Assembly: GCA_910578405.1 (NCBI GenBank)
Contig: CAJTQO010000005.1
Location: forward strand, 49,404 to 113,403
DNA: 64,000 bases
Reading direction: 5' to 3'
Source of the DNA: an uncultured Lachnospiraceae bacterium
GTDB taxonomy: Bacteria; Bacillota; Clostridia; Lachnospirales; Lachnospiraceae
Each line of letters opens with the position of its first letter. Position 1 is the first letter of the stretch. The position numbers were made by a program, and so were the translations under genes. This document shows, in pieces, positions 9,549 through 19,384 of this stretch. The notes under the pieces are model-generated. The model made no database searches and was not told where the DNA came from. It saw only the letters and a list, made by a program, of their open reading frames with translations.

Positions 9549-10568
9549 TTAAAACTGTCGCAAAAAACGTATATCATTTTCGTATAACAGCCGCATATCA
9601 TCTATTTCATACTTCAACAGCGCAATCCTCTCCAAGCCTACGCCAAACGCAAACCCTGTATACTCTTTGGGATGAATCCCACTCATCTCCAGCACATGAG
9701 GATGAACCATGCCACAGCCCAATATCTCAATCCAACCGCTTCCCTTACAGAACCGGCAGCCGCTTCCCCCACATTTAAAACAGGAAACATCCATTTCCGC
9801 GCTGGGTTCTGTAAACGGGAAATGATGGGGGCGGAATTTTACCCTGGTCTTTTCCCCGAACAGCTCTCTGGCAAACTCTGCCAGTGTGCCTTTCAAATCC
9901 GCAAACGTAATGCGCTTGTCAATCACCAGTCCTTCGATTTGATGGAATGACGGGGAATGTGTGGCGTCCACCTCATCGGAACGAAATACCCTTCCCGGCG
10001 CAATCATACGGATGGGGAGGCGCCCTTTCTCCATTTCATGCACCTGTGTGGAGGATGTCTGCGTTCTTAAAAGGAGATCCTGCGTAATATAAAAGGTATC
10101 CTGTTCATCCTTCGCCGGATGCCCGTCCGGAATATTCAGCGCTTCAAAGTTATAGTAATCTTTCTCCACTTCCGGGCCTTCCACCACTTCATAGCCCATA
10201 CCAATGAAAATCCGTTCCACTTCCTCCAAAGCAATGGTATTGGGATGGCGATGCCCCACATTGTTTTTCTTTGCCGGAAGCGTCACATCAATGACTTCCG
10301 CTTTCATCTTCGCCTCACGCAATGCCCGTTCCATCTTCTTTTTGGAGGATTCCAATACCTTTTCAATCTCTTCCCTGGTTTCGTTGACCCACTGCCCCAC
10401 TTTGGGCCGTTCCTCAGGCGAAAGCTCCTTCATCCCCTTTAAAACGGCAGTCAATTCCCCCTTCTTGCCCAGATAGTTCACACGGATTTCATTTAACTTA
10501 TCCAATGCCTCACTGGATGCAATCTGCCTTAATGCCTCTGCTTTAATTTGTTCCAATTTCTCTTTCAT
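9549..10568 (-). CDS. pheS: Phenylalanyl-tRNA synthetase alpha subunit
   Basis: The catalytic subunit of PheRS, 339 residues from the ATG at 10568. That start has a GGGAG site and the expected N-terminus [13 protein letters not shown]. The frame is open through the leader to 10766, but that extension translates the T-box and is not protein. It has an N-terminal coiled-coil arm (1-90), then the class II synthetase core with motif 2 ([19 protein letters not shown], about 200) and motif 3 ([16 protein letters not shown], about 310). It is the first gene of the operon. Confidence 0.98.
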   Translation of the reverse strand: MKEKLEQIKAEALRQIASSEALDKLNEIRVNYLGKKGELTAVLKGMKELSPEERPKVGQWVNETREEIEKVLESSKKKMERALREAKMKAEVIDVTLPAKKNNVGHRHPNTIALEEVERIFIGMGYEVVEGPEVEKDYYNFEALNIPDGHPAKDEQDTFYITQDLLLRTQTSSTQVHEMEKGRLPIRMIAPGRVFRSDEVDATHSPSFHQIEGLVIDKRITFADLKGTLAEFARELFGEKTRVKFRPHHFPFTEPSAEMDVSCFKCGGSGCRFCKGSGWIEILGCGMVHPHVLEMSGIHPKEYTGFAFGVGLERIALLKYEIDDMRLLYENDIRFLRQF

Positions 10569-10985
10569 CTGCTCTCCCTTTCTTTCCCTTTCTCTCTTTC
10601 CCCTGCCTGCCATGCAGGAGCATATTGCGTCAGCAGTGTATTTTCCTATAAAATAAATAATCCCTGACACTATTTCCAATATAATGTCAGGGACGAAATA
10701 ATCCGCGGTACCACCCATTTTCCCGTCTATAGGCAAATCCTGCCTGTTACGGGCCACTTTCTCCATTTAACGCATGGCAACGTCCTGTACTACTTACCCA
10801 AAAGCAACGATGTTCTTACAGGAAGCTCCGGCGGGAAATTCAAACCGCATCTGAACTCAGGAAAGCTTCCAGCCAATGACTCTCCCTCTCTGACAGAAAA
10901 TGCGTTCTTTAATACGCAGAACCGCTCCTGTTTCTGCGCCTGCGCCTTCACAGCCTATATTTATTTCTTATTCTATTTTCAACTG
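10569..10985 (-). promoter_or_regulatory. T-box leader of pheST with intrinsic terminator
   Basis: The minus strand carries the conserved T-box bulge sequence GGGTGGTACCGCGG (10703-10716). A terminator hairpin with arms TCCCTGACA/TGTCAGGGA (10661-10693) and a T-rich tail down to 10645 follows it. An A/G-rich K-turn-like segment and a long Stem I region lie upstream. A UUC triplet in GAATTTCC near 10836 is a candidate Phe specifier codon; this was not verified by folding. Uncharged tRNA-Phe should stabilise the antiterminator and allow pheST transcription. Confidence 0.93.
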
Positions 10986-10991
10986 TTTCCC

Positions 10992-11020
10992 ATTCTAGTG
11001 AATCTTTTAGCGCTTGTCAA
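10992..11020 (-). promoter_or_regulatory. Sigma-A type promoter for the pheST T-box transcript
   Basis: On the minus strand TTGACA (11015-11020) and TAGAAT (10992-10997) are separated by exactly 17 bp. Transcription would start near 10985, just ahead of the T-box. Confidence 0.85.
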
Positions 11021-11062
11021 GCCTTTTTGCCAAAATAGCAGGGAAATCAATGCAAAAAATCT

Positions 11063-11908
11063 TTATCCTTTCCTCGCTTTCCTGCACAATGCAAAATACT
11101 GATACACCGGCTCCAAATAACGGTTGAGATACGCGCCAATCAAAATAATATAAATACACATATACATCCAAAGCATAATAATCACAATCGTCGCCAGATT
11201 CCCATAAGTGCTGAAATCATTAATCCTTCCTACGTAAATGGAAAAAGCCCAGGAAAATACATTCCAAAGGACTGCCGAAAACACAGCCCCCGGAATCTGA
11301 TATATCAACTTCAACTTTTTATTAGGTATGTAAGCATACATCATGGAAAATCCTGCCGTCATCACCAACATGGAAAACAACAGCCGGAAATGCAGCATAA
11401 AATCAAAAAAATGCTCTGTCTGCGGAATATTCCGTATTAACCCGCTGACCAACGCGTTGCCAAATACCATTACAATGAGAGACAACAACACTACCGCCAG
11501 CAAAATCACCGTATAGAAAGCGGCAATCATCCGGACTGCCACATAATTACGGTTTTCCTCCACATCATTGATTTCATTCAGCCCCCGGATTAAGGCCAAC
11601 ATTCCTTTGGAAGCCGACCAAAGGAGGGTAACGGCCGCAACGGAAATTACGCCTGCCGATTTCGCATAGACATCCTCAATAATGGAAATAACAAGGGAGT
11701 CCACCATATCCGGCGTAATCTCCGTCATAAAGGTCATAAGGTTGGCTTTGGTAAGCGTGGTGTACGGAATAATCGCACATAACAGTATCAATATCGGTAT
11801 CAGTGACACAAAGAGGAAAAAGGCTGTGCTGGCCGCAAATGCGCTGATATTTTTCCGGTTCATGCGAATTTGGAAATCTTTCCCGATATAAAACATTCTT
11901 TTTATCAT
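11063..11908 (-). CDS. YihY/BrkB family integral membrane protein
   Basis: A 281-residue polytopic membrane protein of the YihY (formerly RNase BN-like, BrkB) family, with about six hydrophobic segments. Family features include AFFLFVSLIPILILL near residue 30 and the central TLLWSASKGMLALIRGLNEI (about 95-115). Its biochemical function is not established in the family; the old RNase BN label is considered wrong. It follows the SpoIID-like gene by 18 bp and is probably co-transcribed with it. Confidence 0.85.
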   Translation of the reverse strand: MIKRMFYIGKDFQIRMNRKNISAFAASTAFFLFVSLIPILILLCAIIPYTTLTKANLMTFMTEITPDMVDSLVISIIEDVYAKSAGVISVAAVTLLWSASKGMLALIRGLNEINDVEENRNYVAVRMIAAFYTVILLAVVLLSLIVMVFGNALVSGLIRNIPQTEHFFDFMLHFRLLFSMLVMTAGFSMMYAYIPNKKLKLIYQIPGAVFSAVLWNVFSWAFSIYVGRINDFSTYGNLATIVIIMLWMYMCIYIILIGAYLNRYLEPVYQYFALCRKARKG

Positions 11909-11926
11909 AATTTTATCACTTCCCCG

Positions 11927-14284
11927 TCAGTACACATCCCTCACTTCACAGGAAGCATAGAAAAAGGTTAGTATATCTTCTGAGGAAAATCCTTTCTTAG
12001 CCATCTCTTTTGCACCGTTTTGGGACATCCCTACCCCATGGCCGTAACCGCCGCCGGCTAACCTATATCCTACCACAACATCCCCATCTTTACCAGCCTC
12101 AATAGTAAAATAACCGCTGGGCAGCAAATTTGCGGAAGACGCCTGGCTGCCATCCTGCCGTATGACTTTTGCGTCCCCATTGTTTAATACATAACGGATA
12201 TTATGCTCCGAAATGACTTTAATGGTATTTCTGGAACCCTCAATCACCAGTTCGTCCGCCACACCGCCACCGCCCCGTCTCGTAATGGAAATATTCCTGA
12301 TTTCTCCCAGTTTCCCGATTTCCCTGCTTTCATACCCGCCTTCCTTATCCTTTGTCAGCACCAGCCTGGAATTGGCTTCATACCGTTTCTTAATATCTTC
12401 CAACAACTCTTCCGTATCCAGCTTTTCCACCTCATATTCCCAACGGTACCAGGCTTCCCCGCTTTCATAGTCCGAAGGGTAGGCATTGGTGATAAACGTT
12501 TTAAAAGCCTCTTCTTCTTTCAACCCATCCCCGTCATACTCCCCCTCTTCCTCTCCGATACGCTTCGCCTGCAAATAGGAAGTATCTTGCGCACTGTCCG
12601 ATTTCCAAACCCCTGCGTCTGTCCCAAAGCCACAGGAAGTGGAATAATAGTAAGAACCGCACAGTTCCTCCCCATAGTAGAGCAGTTTCCCTTTCGTTTC
12701 CCTCACTGCCTTGGTAGTCTGTGCATTTTCCGAAATATTGTTATAAACCTGATAACCTGCGCTGTCATCCACATGGGCGCCAAAAGCCGCAATTCCGGAA
12801 TGGAGCATATTCCGATAAGCATAAGTCCTGGCGCAAATCGCCTGTGCCTTCAAAGCCTCCAGCGGATAAGAAGCTGGCATTTCACTTGGCACCACCGAAT
12901 ACAGGTATTCCTCCAATAGCGTCTCATTGACCACTACCAGCCCTTCCGGCGTTTTGGCAATTTCTATGTTCCCACGATAAGCCGGCTCTCCCTGCGACCG
13001 TTCCACTGAAAGCAGCCGGACTTTCCCGGTCAATGCGGCAGGCTCTACATAAATCCTGTCCCCTGTAAAATATTCGCTGTCTTTATCAAGGATAACCACC
13101 TCCCCGGCCTGATACCCTTTCTCCTCCATCTTTCCATATGGCCCATAGCGCAACGTAAAATCCGTGTCCGCCGTCAGCTTTACTTCTTCATGATAAGCTC
13201 CGTTATACCCGGTATTTTTAATGACCACCCGGATATTCTCCATAGCTTCGTCCCTTGTCAGCAACCCGGCGCAGACCACACCGTCCTCCAAGACAAAATC
13301 CGTAAAATCATAACCAATCCGCAGCTCCTGCTGCCCGCCTTCCTCCAGGCTTCCATACAGTTTATATACCTTCATATCCTCCTGATACGGATACTTCCCG
13401 GCTCCTTCCACTTCAATCTCCCCATCCCTCACACTAAGAAGTTTCCCGGTAATTTTCTCATCCTTCACCTTCACTGACTGTAGCTGTCCGTCTGCAAAAA
13501 CCAAATCAGCCACCTGCTCACGCCATAGTTTTTCCGCTTTGCCATAAGGCGCCCAAATTTCCCAACCTTGGTAAAACACCTGGAGCCTTTTCCCTTCTTC
13601 CGCTTCCATTACCCAAATATTTTTCCAATCCATCCCACGGCTTAACACTTCCTGTATCACCAACAATGCCCCGTCCTTCTGCCAGGCCCGCAGCGTCTGG
13701 TATTTGTGACTGTAAAAAGCATCCGAATGAAAAGAGAATACCCCTTCTTCCGCCAAAAGACTGTTTTCCTCCAATGGGCCGCTTTCTTCCAACGCGTTTA
13801 AGCCGCCTGATACCTCGCTCCCTATCCCTAGCACCGTTACATCCGTCAGGGAAATTCTATCCTGCATCCCGCTTTTTTCCAGTGCGCTTTGATAACATGC
13901 GTCCCAGTCTTCCTTTAGCAGGAAATGCTCTTCCCGGTACTTTTTCCCAAATTCCGTTTTCCTCTCTTTCCGATCCGGCATCCCGGCTATGCCGGACTCT
14001 AATAAATCTGTCCAGTCCAAAAACTGCCCATAGGTGAACAAAGCCTCCCTATCGGCCTCCAATGCATCTTTCCATCCTATGTAAACCTTATCCTGACCAT
14101 GCGCCGCCTCAAAATCTTCCTCCAGCGCTTGCGTCAGAATCAGCACATCCTGCAGCCGTACATAATCGCCGCCCGGCTGCTCCACGCGGTTCATTCGAAT
14201 GCTCATAGCCAGAATATACCCAATGACCGCCATACCTGCCAAAATCAACAGCAGTTTTCCAAAAAGCCTTTCCTTTTCGCCCAT
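11927..14284 (-). CDS. Large membrane-anchored SpoIID/LytB-domain protein
   Basis: A protein of about 785 residues with one N-terminal membrane segment (about 8-25) and a long extracytoplasmic region. The C-terminal third is a SpoIID domain: EEYLYSVVPSEMP near residue 460 contains the Glu equivalent to the catalytic Glu of SpoIID, followed by LKAQAICARTYAY. GYGHGVGMSQNGA near 755 closes the domain. SpoIID is a lytic transglycosylase acting on denuded glycan during engulfment; this protein is about twice its length, so a vegetative wall role is equally possible. The start is uncertain: the ATG at 14284 has GGGGG five bases upstream, while 14296 is also open. Confidence 0.82.
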   Translation of the reverse strand: MGEKERLFGKLLLILAGMAVIGYILAMSIRMNRVEQPGGDYVRLQDVLILTQALEEDFEAAHGQDKVYIGWKDALEADREALFTYGQFLDWTDLLESGIAGMPDRKERKTEFGKKYREEHFLLKEDWDACYQSALEKSGMQDRISLTDVTVLGIGSEVSGGLNALEESGPLEENSLLAEEGVFSFHSDAFYSHKYQTLRAWQKDGALLVIQEVLSRGMDWKNIWVMEAEEGKRLQVFYQGWEIWAPYGKAEKLWREQVADLVFADGQLQSVKVKDEKITGKLLSVRDGEIEVEGAGKYPYQEDMKVYKLYGSLEEGGQQELRIGYDFTDFVLEDGVVCAGLLTRDEAMENIRVVIKNTGYNGAYHEEVKLTADTDFTLRYGPYGKMEEKGYQAGEVVILDKDSEYFTGDRIYVEPAALTGKVRLLSVERSQGEPAYRGNIEIAKTPEGLVVVNETLLEEYLYSVVPSEMPASYPLEALKAQAICARTYAYRNMLHSGIAAFGAHVDDSAGYQVYNNISENAQTTKAVRETKGKLLYYGEELCGSYYYSTSCGFGTDAGVWKSDSAQDTSYLQAKRIGEEEGEYDGDGLKEEEAFKTFITNAYPSDYESGEAWYRWEYEVEKLDTEELLEDIKKRYEANSRLVLTKDKEGGYESREIGKLGEIRNISITRRGGGGVADELVIEGSRNTIKVISEHNIRYVLNNGDAKVIRQDGSQASSANLLPSGYFTIEAGKDGDVVVGYRLAGGGYGHGVGMSQNGAKEMAKKGFSSEDILTFFYASCEVRDVY

Positions 14285-14319
14285 CCATACCCCCATTGCA
14301 ATCCGGTTTCTTGTAATAC

Positions 14320-14574
14320 AAAAAAGCAGCCGGAAGGCTGCTTTTTCTTTTGTAGTAAACTACAAATCCCCCAAAATGCCGGTTCCTGTACTTCGACTCC
14401 TAGCCGCGCTAGGTGGGTAACCGCAACCTTACTTTTGCCTTCCCCTCCAATCCACGTATGACAACGCGATGCGCTCCATATGAGTGGGGGCTTGACAGCC
14501 ATAAGACAATATAGGAATCCCGTTTAAAGTAAATGTAGGTTCAAAATAACAAGAGTTATCGTACATTCCAGGTT
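14320..14574 (-). ncRNA. Independently transcribed structured RNA of about 255 nt (6S- or raiA-class candidate)
   Basis: This gene-free stretch has its own promoter (14581-14609) and ends in a clean intrinsic terminator (GCAGCC/GGCTGC plus T6, 14320-14341). No open frame of note crosses it. Hairpins seen on the minus strand are ATAAC-TCTT-GTTAT, a GCGGTT/AACCGGC stem enclosing CCTAGC-GCG-GCTAGG with conserved-looking single strands ACCCA and AGTCGAAGTACAGG, and TTGTAG-TTTA-CTACAA before the terminator. The primary sequence suggests a widespread Clostridia RNA. I cannot decide between 6S (SsrS) and the raiA-type motif; the several separate hairpins fit a long 6S rod less well. Confidence 0.65.
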
Positions 14575-14580
14575 AGTTCT

Positions 14581-14609
14581 ATTATATCCAATGATGGCGG
14601 AAATTACAA
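14581..14609 (-). promoter_or_regulatory. Promoter of the structured RNA gene
   Basis: Minus-strand TTGTAA (14604-14609) and TATAAT (14581-14586) are spaced by 17 bp. The predicted start is near 14574, with no ribosome site and start codon pair downstream before the terminator. Confidence 0.75.
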
Positions 14610-14626
14610 CTGTAAATTTTGGAATT

Positions 14627-15235
14627 TTACCGTTTCTTCACCGGTTTCTTCATCTTTCCGGTTGCCGTAACGTTATTGGCGGCATTGACTTCATCCATCC
14701 ACTTGTCTTTCCATTCCAAAAACGCTTTTTCTGCGTCCGGCTGAATGATATTGACCGGATGGTATCTGTCATCCTTCAAGTATTCCCCTGACACCGTCAG
14801 GGAAACGATTTCCTTCTGCTCCTTATCATACAGCTCTACCCAGTTCTGTCCCTTCTTCGTATTCACTACGCCAAGATCACTCTTTCGGATACAATATGCA
14901 TCCCCGCTTTTCATGTCGCCGGAGTCAAAAGACAAGGGTACGATATAAATACTTTCCTGATTAAAAGCAACTGCATAATACCAGTAAGTCGTTGTAGTCT
15001 TTCTTCCCTGGTAGGTTTCCCATTCCCAAGTTGCATAAGCCCTCGTATACTTTTCCGCTTCCGGCGCTTTGTTCTGCAGGATATCCATTACTTTTTGTTT
15101 ATCCTCACCCGTACTTGCCTTACCTCTGTTAATCTTATCCCGAATCAAAACAAAAATAACAACCACAACAATTACGCCAATCGTAATCATTACCATCTGT
15201 GGTACAGTAAGGCCATAATATGTAGTCAGCAGCAT
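14627..15235 (-). CDS. Membrane-anchored protein of unknown function
   Basis: A 202-residue protein with one N-terminal membrane helix (about residues 12-31, IGVIVVVVIFVLI) and a soluble domain. A Tyr/Trp/Thr-rich stretch (TWEWETYQGRKTTTTYWYYA) lies around residue 68, and the tail is lysine-rich (KMKKPVKKR). GAGGAGGAG precedes the start. I do not recognise the family. It ends about 18 bp upstream of the -35 box of the structured RNA gene, in the same orientation. Confidence 0.75.
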   Translation of the reverse strand: MLLTTYYGLTVPQMVMITIGVIVVVVIFVLIRDKINRGKASTGEDKQKVMDILQNKAPEAEKYTRAYATWEWETYQGRKTTTTYWYYAVAFNQESIYIVPLSFDSGDMKSGDAYCIRKSDLGVVNTKKGQNWVELYDKEQKEIVSLTVSGEYLKDDRYHPVNIIQPDAEKAFLEWKDKWMDEVNAANNVTATGKMKKPVKKR

Positions 15236-15342
15236 ATTCTTCTCCTCCTCATTTGCTATATTTCACCCTTATCTTTTTTCCGTCCGTTTCCTATTCTTTC
15301 TTATCGCATTTCCTGGTTCCAATATCTATAACTTATGCCAAA

Positions 15343-16701
<1,359 letters not shown>

Positions 16702-16806
16702 CTATGACCTCCTTCTCTTCCCTAACCTTTAAAAGCATAACCGCCGGAAAGGCTTCCGCCAAACAGGCGGACAGACCAACCCGGATAAAACATATATCCA
16801 TATCAT

Positions 16807-16835
16807 ATTATATAATGCAGAAACAAATTGTACAA
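16807..16835 (-). promoter_or_regulatory. gdhA promoter
   Basis: Minus-strand TTGTAC (16830-16835) and TATAAT (16807-16812), spacer 17 bp. The leader of about 100 nt contains a small hairpin, CCGCC-TGTTT-GGCGG, before the gdhA ribosome site. Nothing else was recognised in 16699-16919. Confidence 0.75.
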
Positions 16836-16919
16836 GCGCTTTAATTCATTACACTGTAAAAGTTTTCTGCCTCCACTCTTCATTTTTTAGATATATTGTA
16901 CAATAATACATGTATATAA

Positions 16920-17351
16920 TTATAGGTATTTCTTTAGCCGCTCGATATTTTTCTCTTCAAAATCCATCAATTCCTTTGCAATTTCCAGAGAAAACCTGCC
17001 TGCACGCTCATGATGGTTCAACGCCTTGCACATATCCGTAATCCCCCGGTTGCTCCCCTGAATCATCAGCTCTGCAATATGGCTTGTGCTTGTATTGAAA
17101 AGCGTATTGGAATGGATACCGCCCACAAGCATCATCTGGCTGATATTGTTGGTCCGGTAAGGTTCCGCTTTTCCTTCCAATATCTGGTCCAATGCCTTGT
17201 TGTGGATTTCCGAATATTTCAGCGACTGCCTGGACAACTGCACCGCCAAATCATCATCATAAACTTTGTCACTGATTGTGTCGATTGCCTTCATAGCCAT
17301 TTCCGTGTTCTTCTGCACTTCCCGCAGGATTTCCGCATCATCCCTTTTCAT
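16920..17351 (-). CDS. Helical protein of unknown function
   Basis: A 143-residue protein predicted to be almost entirely alpha-helical, beginning MKRDDAEILREVQKN and containing SQMMLVGGIHSNTLFNTSTS near residue 72. It has no membrane segment or signal peptide. The helix pattern could suit a four-helix bundle, but no metal-ligand pattern typical of ferritins is clear. I do not recognise the family. It is a single gene between the SH3 protein and gdhA. Confidence 0.7.
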   Translation of the reverse strand: MKRDDAEILREVQKNTEMAMKAIDTISDKVYDDDLAVQLSRQSLKYSEIHNKALDQILEGKAEPYRTNNISQMMLVGGIHSNTLFNTSTSHIAELMIQGSNRGITDMCKALNHHERAGRFSLEIAKELMDFEEKNIERLKKYL

Positions 17352-17426
17352 TTCCCATTTGCCTCCTGTTCCTGAATTCCTGTCCTTCCTGTTTTACAAG
17401 CATTCTGCTGATTAACGCAGTCCCTA

Positions 17427-17487
17427 AAAAAATAAGACGCAGCCACAAGCGCATCCAATATGCCTTGTGCCTACATCTTATTTTTAC
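17427..17487 (-). terminator. Intrinsic terminator after the SH3-domain gene
   Basis: A long stem with several G-U pairs (AAATAAGATGTAGGCACAAG against CTTGTGGCTGCGTCTTATTT) is followed on the minus strand by seven T. Confidence 0.8.
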
Positions 17488-17527
17488 CTTTCATTCCCAG
17501 TCTATGCATGGAAAATATACTTCTTTT

Positions 17528-18946
17528 CTATTCTACAAATTCCGATTTTACAAAAGCAGTCTGTCCGTTATATTTTACTCTCGTCCAGCCGTCCGCCTGC
17601 TTCATAACCACTTCCAATTTGTCGCCCGCATAAGCAAGCCCCAGCTTTTCCCCATTTTCATTGGCTGACTTCCTGACATTGACGCTCGTCTTTACCGTCA
17701 CTGTTTCCCCATTTCCAGTAGACGCCGTCTGCGTATTGTTTTCTTCAGGCGCTGCGGCTGTCTCGGTATCCTCTTGTACCGGTTCTTGTGGCTCACTGTT
17801 TCCGCCCGCCGGCTCTTCCGACGCCACCTCCAGGAATTCGCTTTTAATAAAAGCTTCCCTGCCTTCAAAGGTAATCTTGCTCCATCCGTTCCCACGCTCT
17901 TCCAACAGCGTAAACTCATCGCCTACCTGGGCTTTCCCCACCTTATCCGCCGTCTCGCTGTCTGAGCTGCGGACATTGACCACATCCGTCGCCTTTACGG
18001 TCTTAACGGTAGGAGCTTCCGGTTCCGGCGCATCCCCTTCGCCTTCATTGCCTGCATCCTCTGCGCCTTCTTCATTGTTTCCATCCTCTGCAGGAGCGGA
18101 TTCCCCGCCTTCCCCTTCCTGTCCTTCACCGCTATTTTCTTCCGGCGCCGCTTCCCCTTCCTCTGAGCCGTCAGCCTCTTCCGGCTGCTGCGCCTCCTCA
18201 GCTTCCGCTTTAGCCAGCGCTTCTCCAACGGAAATATCTATCCTTTTGGAAAGGTCAAATAAAAAAGCTCCCAATTCATCGTCCGTATCCAGCAGTTCAT
18301 TGTACTCTGCAGTGGTTCTGTTATTCAAATCCGCCACATCTTCCTGTAAGGAAACATCCGTAATATACTGCAGCACCACAGGATTGCTTTCCCCGCCGTT
18401 GATGTAGCATTCGCCGTTTTCGTCCGTGCATACGTAAAACGCCTGCATACCAGGCACTAACTGGTCATATTCCGTAAATTTCATTTTAGAATACACATAA
18501 GTCAGATAAGAACCCTCTACAGGCCCTTTTTTCGTATAGACCGTCAGTTCTGGGTAGCTTTCAATATATTTGCTCATTTCGCGGATGCGCAGCTTTTCTT
18601 TTTCATCCAAGTATTCATTCATGGACACTACCGTATCCACATCGCCTGCCGCCACCGCTTCATAATAGCCAGCCATCAGTGTATTGACTGCCGGATAGGC
18701 ATTTTCCTCCAATTCCAACTGCGGAACCTCCTGCTGCACCTCTTCCTGCGGCTGCGGCTGTGGCTTCTCCTCAGGCTCTGGCGCCAACTGCGCCTCCACT
18801 TCCGCCGCCTTCCGGTTCGCATTCACTGCCACAAAGGCCGTAACCACAACGCATATCAGAAGGATAACCGGCATCACAACCTTGGCATGTTCCGATAGCC
18901 ATTCCTTTAAATCTTCTATCCTGTCCCTAATATTTTTGTTGTCCAT
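17528..18946 (-). CDS. Membrane-anchored protein with two C-terminal bacterial SH3 domains
   Basis: A 472-residue cell-surface protein. A short cytoplasmic N-terminus is followed by one membrane helix (about 22-43), then a globular region of 75-235. Next comes a very acidic Glu/Pro/Gly-rich linker (about 240-305), SH3b domain one (about 307-370, VVNVRSSDSETADKVGKAQV), a second linker, and SH3b domain two (about 408-472, SVNVRKSANENGEKLGLAYA). Bacterial SH3 domains usually bind peptidoglycan, so a wall-associated role is likely. No catalytic domain is visible. Confidence 0.85.
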   Translation of the reverse strand: MDNKNIRDRIEDLKEWLSEHAKVVMPVILLICVVVTAFVAVNANRKAAEVEAQLAPEPEEKPQPQPQEEVQQEVPQLELEENAYPAVNTLMAGYYEAVAAGDVDTVVSMNEYLDEKEKLRIREMSKYIESYPELTVYTKKGPVEGSYLTYVYSKMKFTEYDQLVPGMQAFYVCTDENGECYINGGESNPVVLQYITDVSLQEDVADLNNRTTAEYNELLDTDDELGAFLFDLSKRIDISVGEALAKAEAEEAQQPEEADGSEEGEAAPEENSGEGQEGEGGESAPAEDGNNEEGAEDAGNEGEGDAPEPEAPTVKTVKATDVVNVRSSDSETADKVGKAQVGDEFTLLEERGNGWSKITFEGREAFIKSEFLEVASEEPAGGNSEPQEPVQEDTETAAAPEENNTQTASTGNGETVTVKTSVNVRKSANENGEKLGLAYAGDKLEVVMKQADGWTRVKYNGQTAFVKSEFVE

Positions 18947-19041
18947 AGGTGGTAAATGTCCTTTCTTTCCCTATCAAAATCAAAATTTACACCGATACGG
19001 CTAATCTGGCATCCAGCCATACATTGAAATTCCGCTTTGCT

Positions 19042-19170
19042 TCAACGGCAAGGCGACACGCCAACTGGATATTTCGTTATCGCAATTGGCGCCAGGTTGG
19101 ATTCCAACCTATAACTGGATGGTGTACCAGCAACTGCCCGGAAATAACTTATTACATTATCCCCGGACAG
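19042..19170 (-). pseudogene. Possible C-terminal remnant of an AraC-type regulator
   Basis: Between the SH3 gene and tRNA-Arg a minus-strand frame of 42 codons reads GDNVISYFRAVAGTPSSYR near its middle, resembling the last helix of AraC/XylS HTH domains (F-x-R-x(5)-G-x-TP-x-YR). The frame is closed upstream by TAG seven codons before this segment, and no start or ribosome site is present. It may be a decayed gene end, or chance. The rest of 18947-19215 holds only small hairpins. Confidence 0.3.
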
Positions 19171-19201
19171 CTTCTTAAGTTCCTATTGCGCCAAATTATC
19201 T

Positions 19202-19335
19202 TCAGAGTGATGTAATGCACTCGACAGGAATCGAACCTGCATTAAAGGCGTCGGAGGCCTTCGTTCTATCCGTTAGACTACGAGTGCATTTGGAAACAAG
19301 CTATTAAATATTACAAATTTGTTACATCACTCTGA
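19202..19335 (-). repeat. 14-bp perfect inverted repeat bracketing tRNA-Arg
   Basis: TCAGAGTGATGTAA at about 19202-19215 and TTACATCACTCTGA at about 19322-19335 are exact reverse complements. A precursor transcript starting at the upstream promoter would pair its 5' leader with its 3' trailer around the tRNA. A TAGACA-17-TATTAT promoter is readable on the minus strand at about 19337-19365. Confidence 0.8.
19216..19287 (-). tRNA. tRNA-Arg (anticodon CCG)
   Basis: A complete 72-nt cloverleaf on the minus strand: acceptor GCACTCG/CGAGTGC with discriminator A, anticodon stem AAGGC/GCCTT with loop CTCCGAC giving anticodon CCG (reads CGG), and T arm GCAGG-TTCGATT-CCTGT. The D stem has one C-A mismatch. 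CCA is not encoded. A 14-bp inverted repeat brackets the gene. Confidence 0.95.
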
Positions 19336-19384
19336 TATAATAGCACACTTCTTTCGGATTGTCTAGTATAGATTTTGTAAACTT

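Noticed and set aside
10569..10766. N-terminal extension of pheS
   Set aside because: The open frame runs through the T-box and its terminator; the ATG at 10568 has a ribosome site and the usual family N-terminus.
12203..12919. 238-codon plus-strand frame
   Set aside because: It lies wholly inside the SpoIID-like gene on the other strand and has no recognisable protein features.
17661..18407. 248-codon plus-strand frame rich in Ser/Pro
   Set aside because: It is the antisense reading of the acidic linker of the SH3-domain gene; low-complexity Glu/Gly codons open the opposite strand. No ribosome site or family resemblance.
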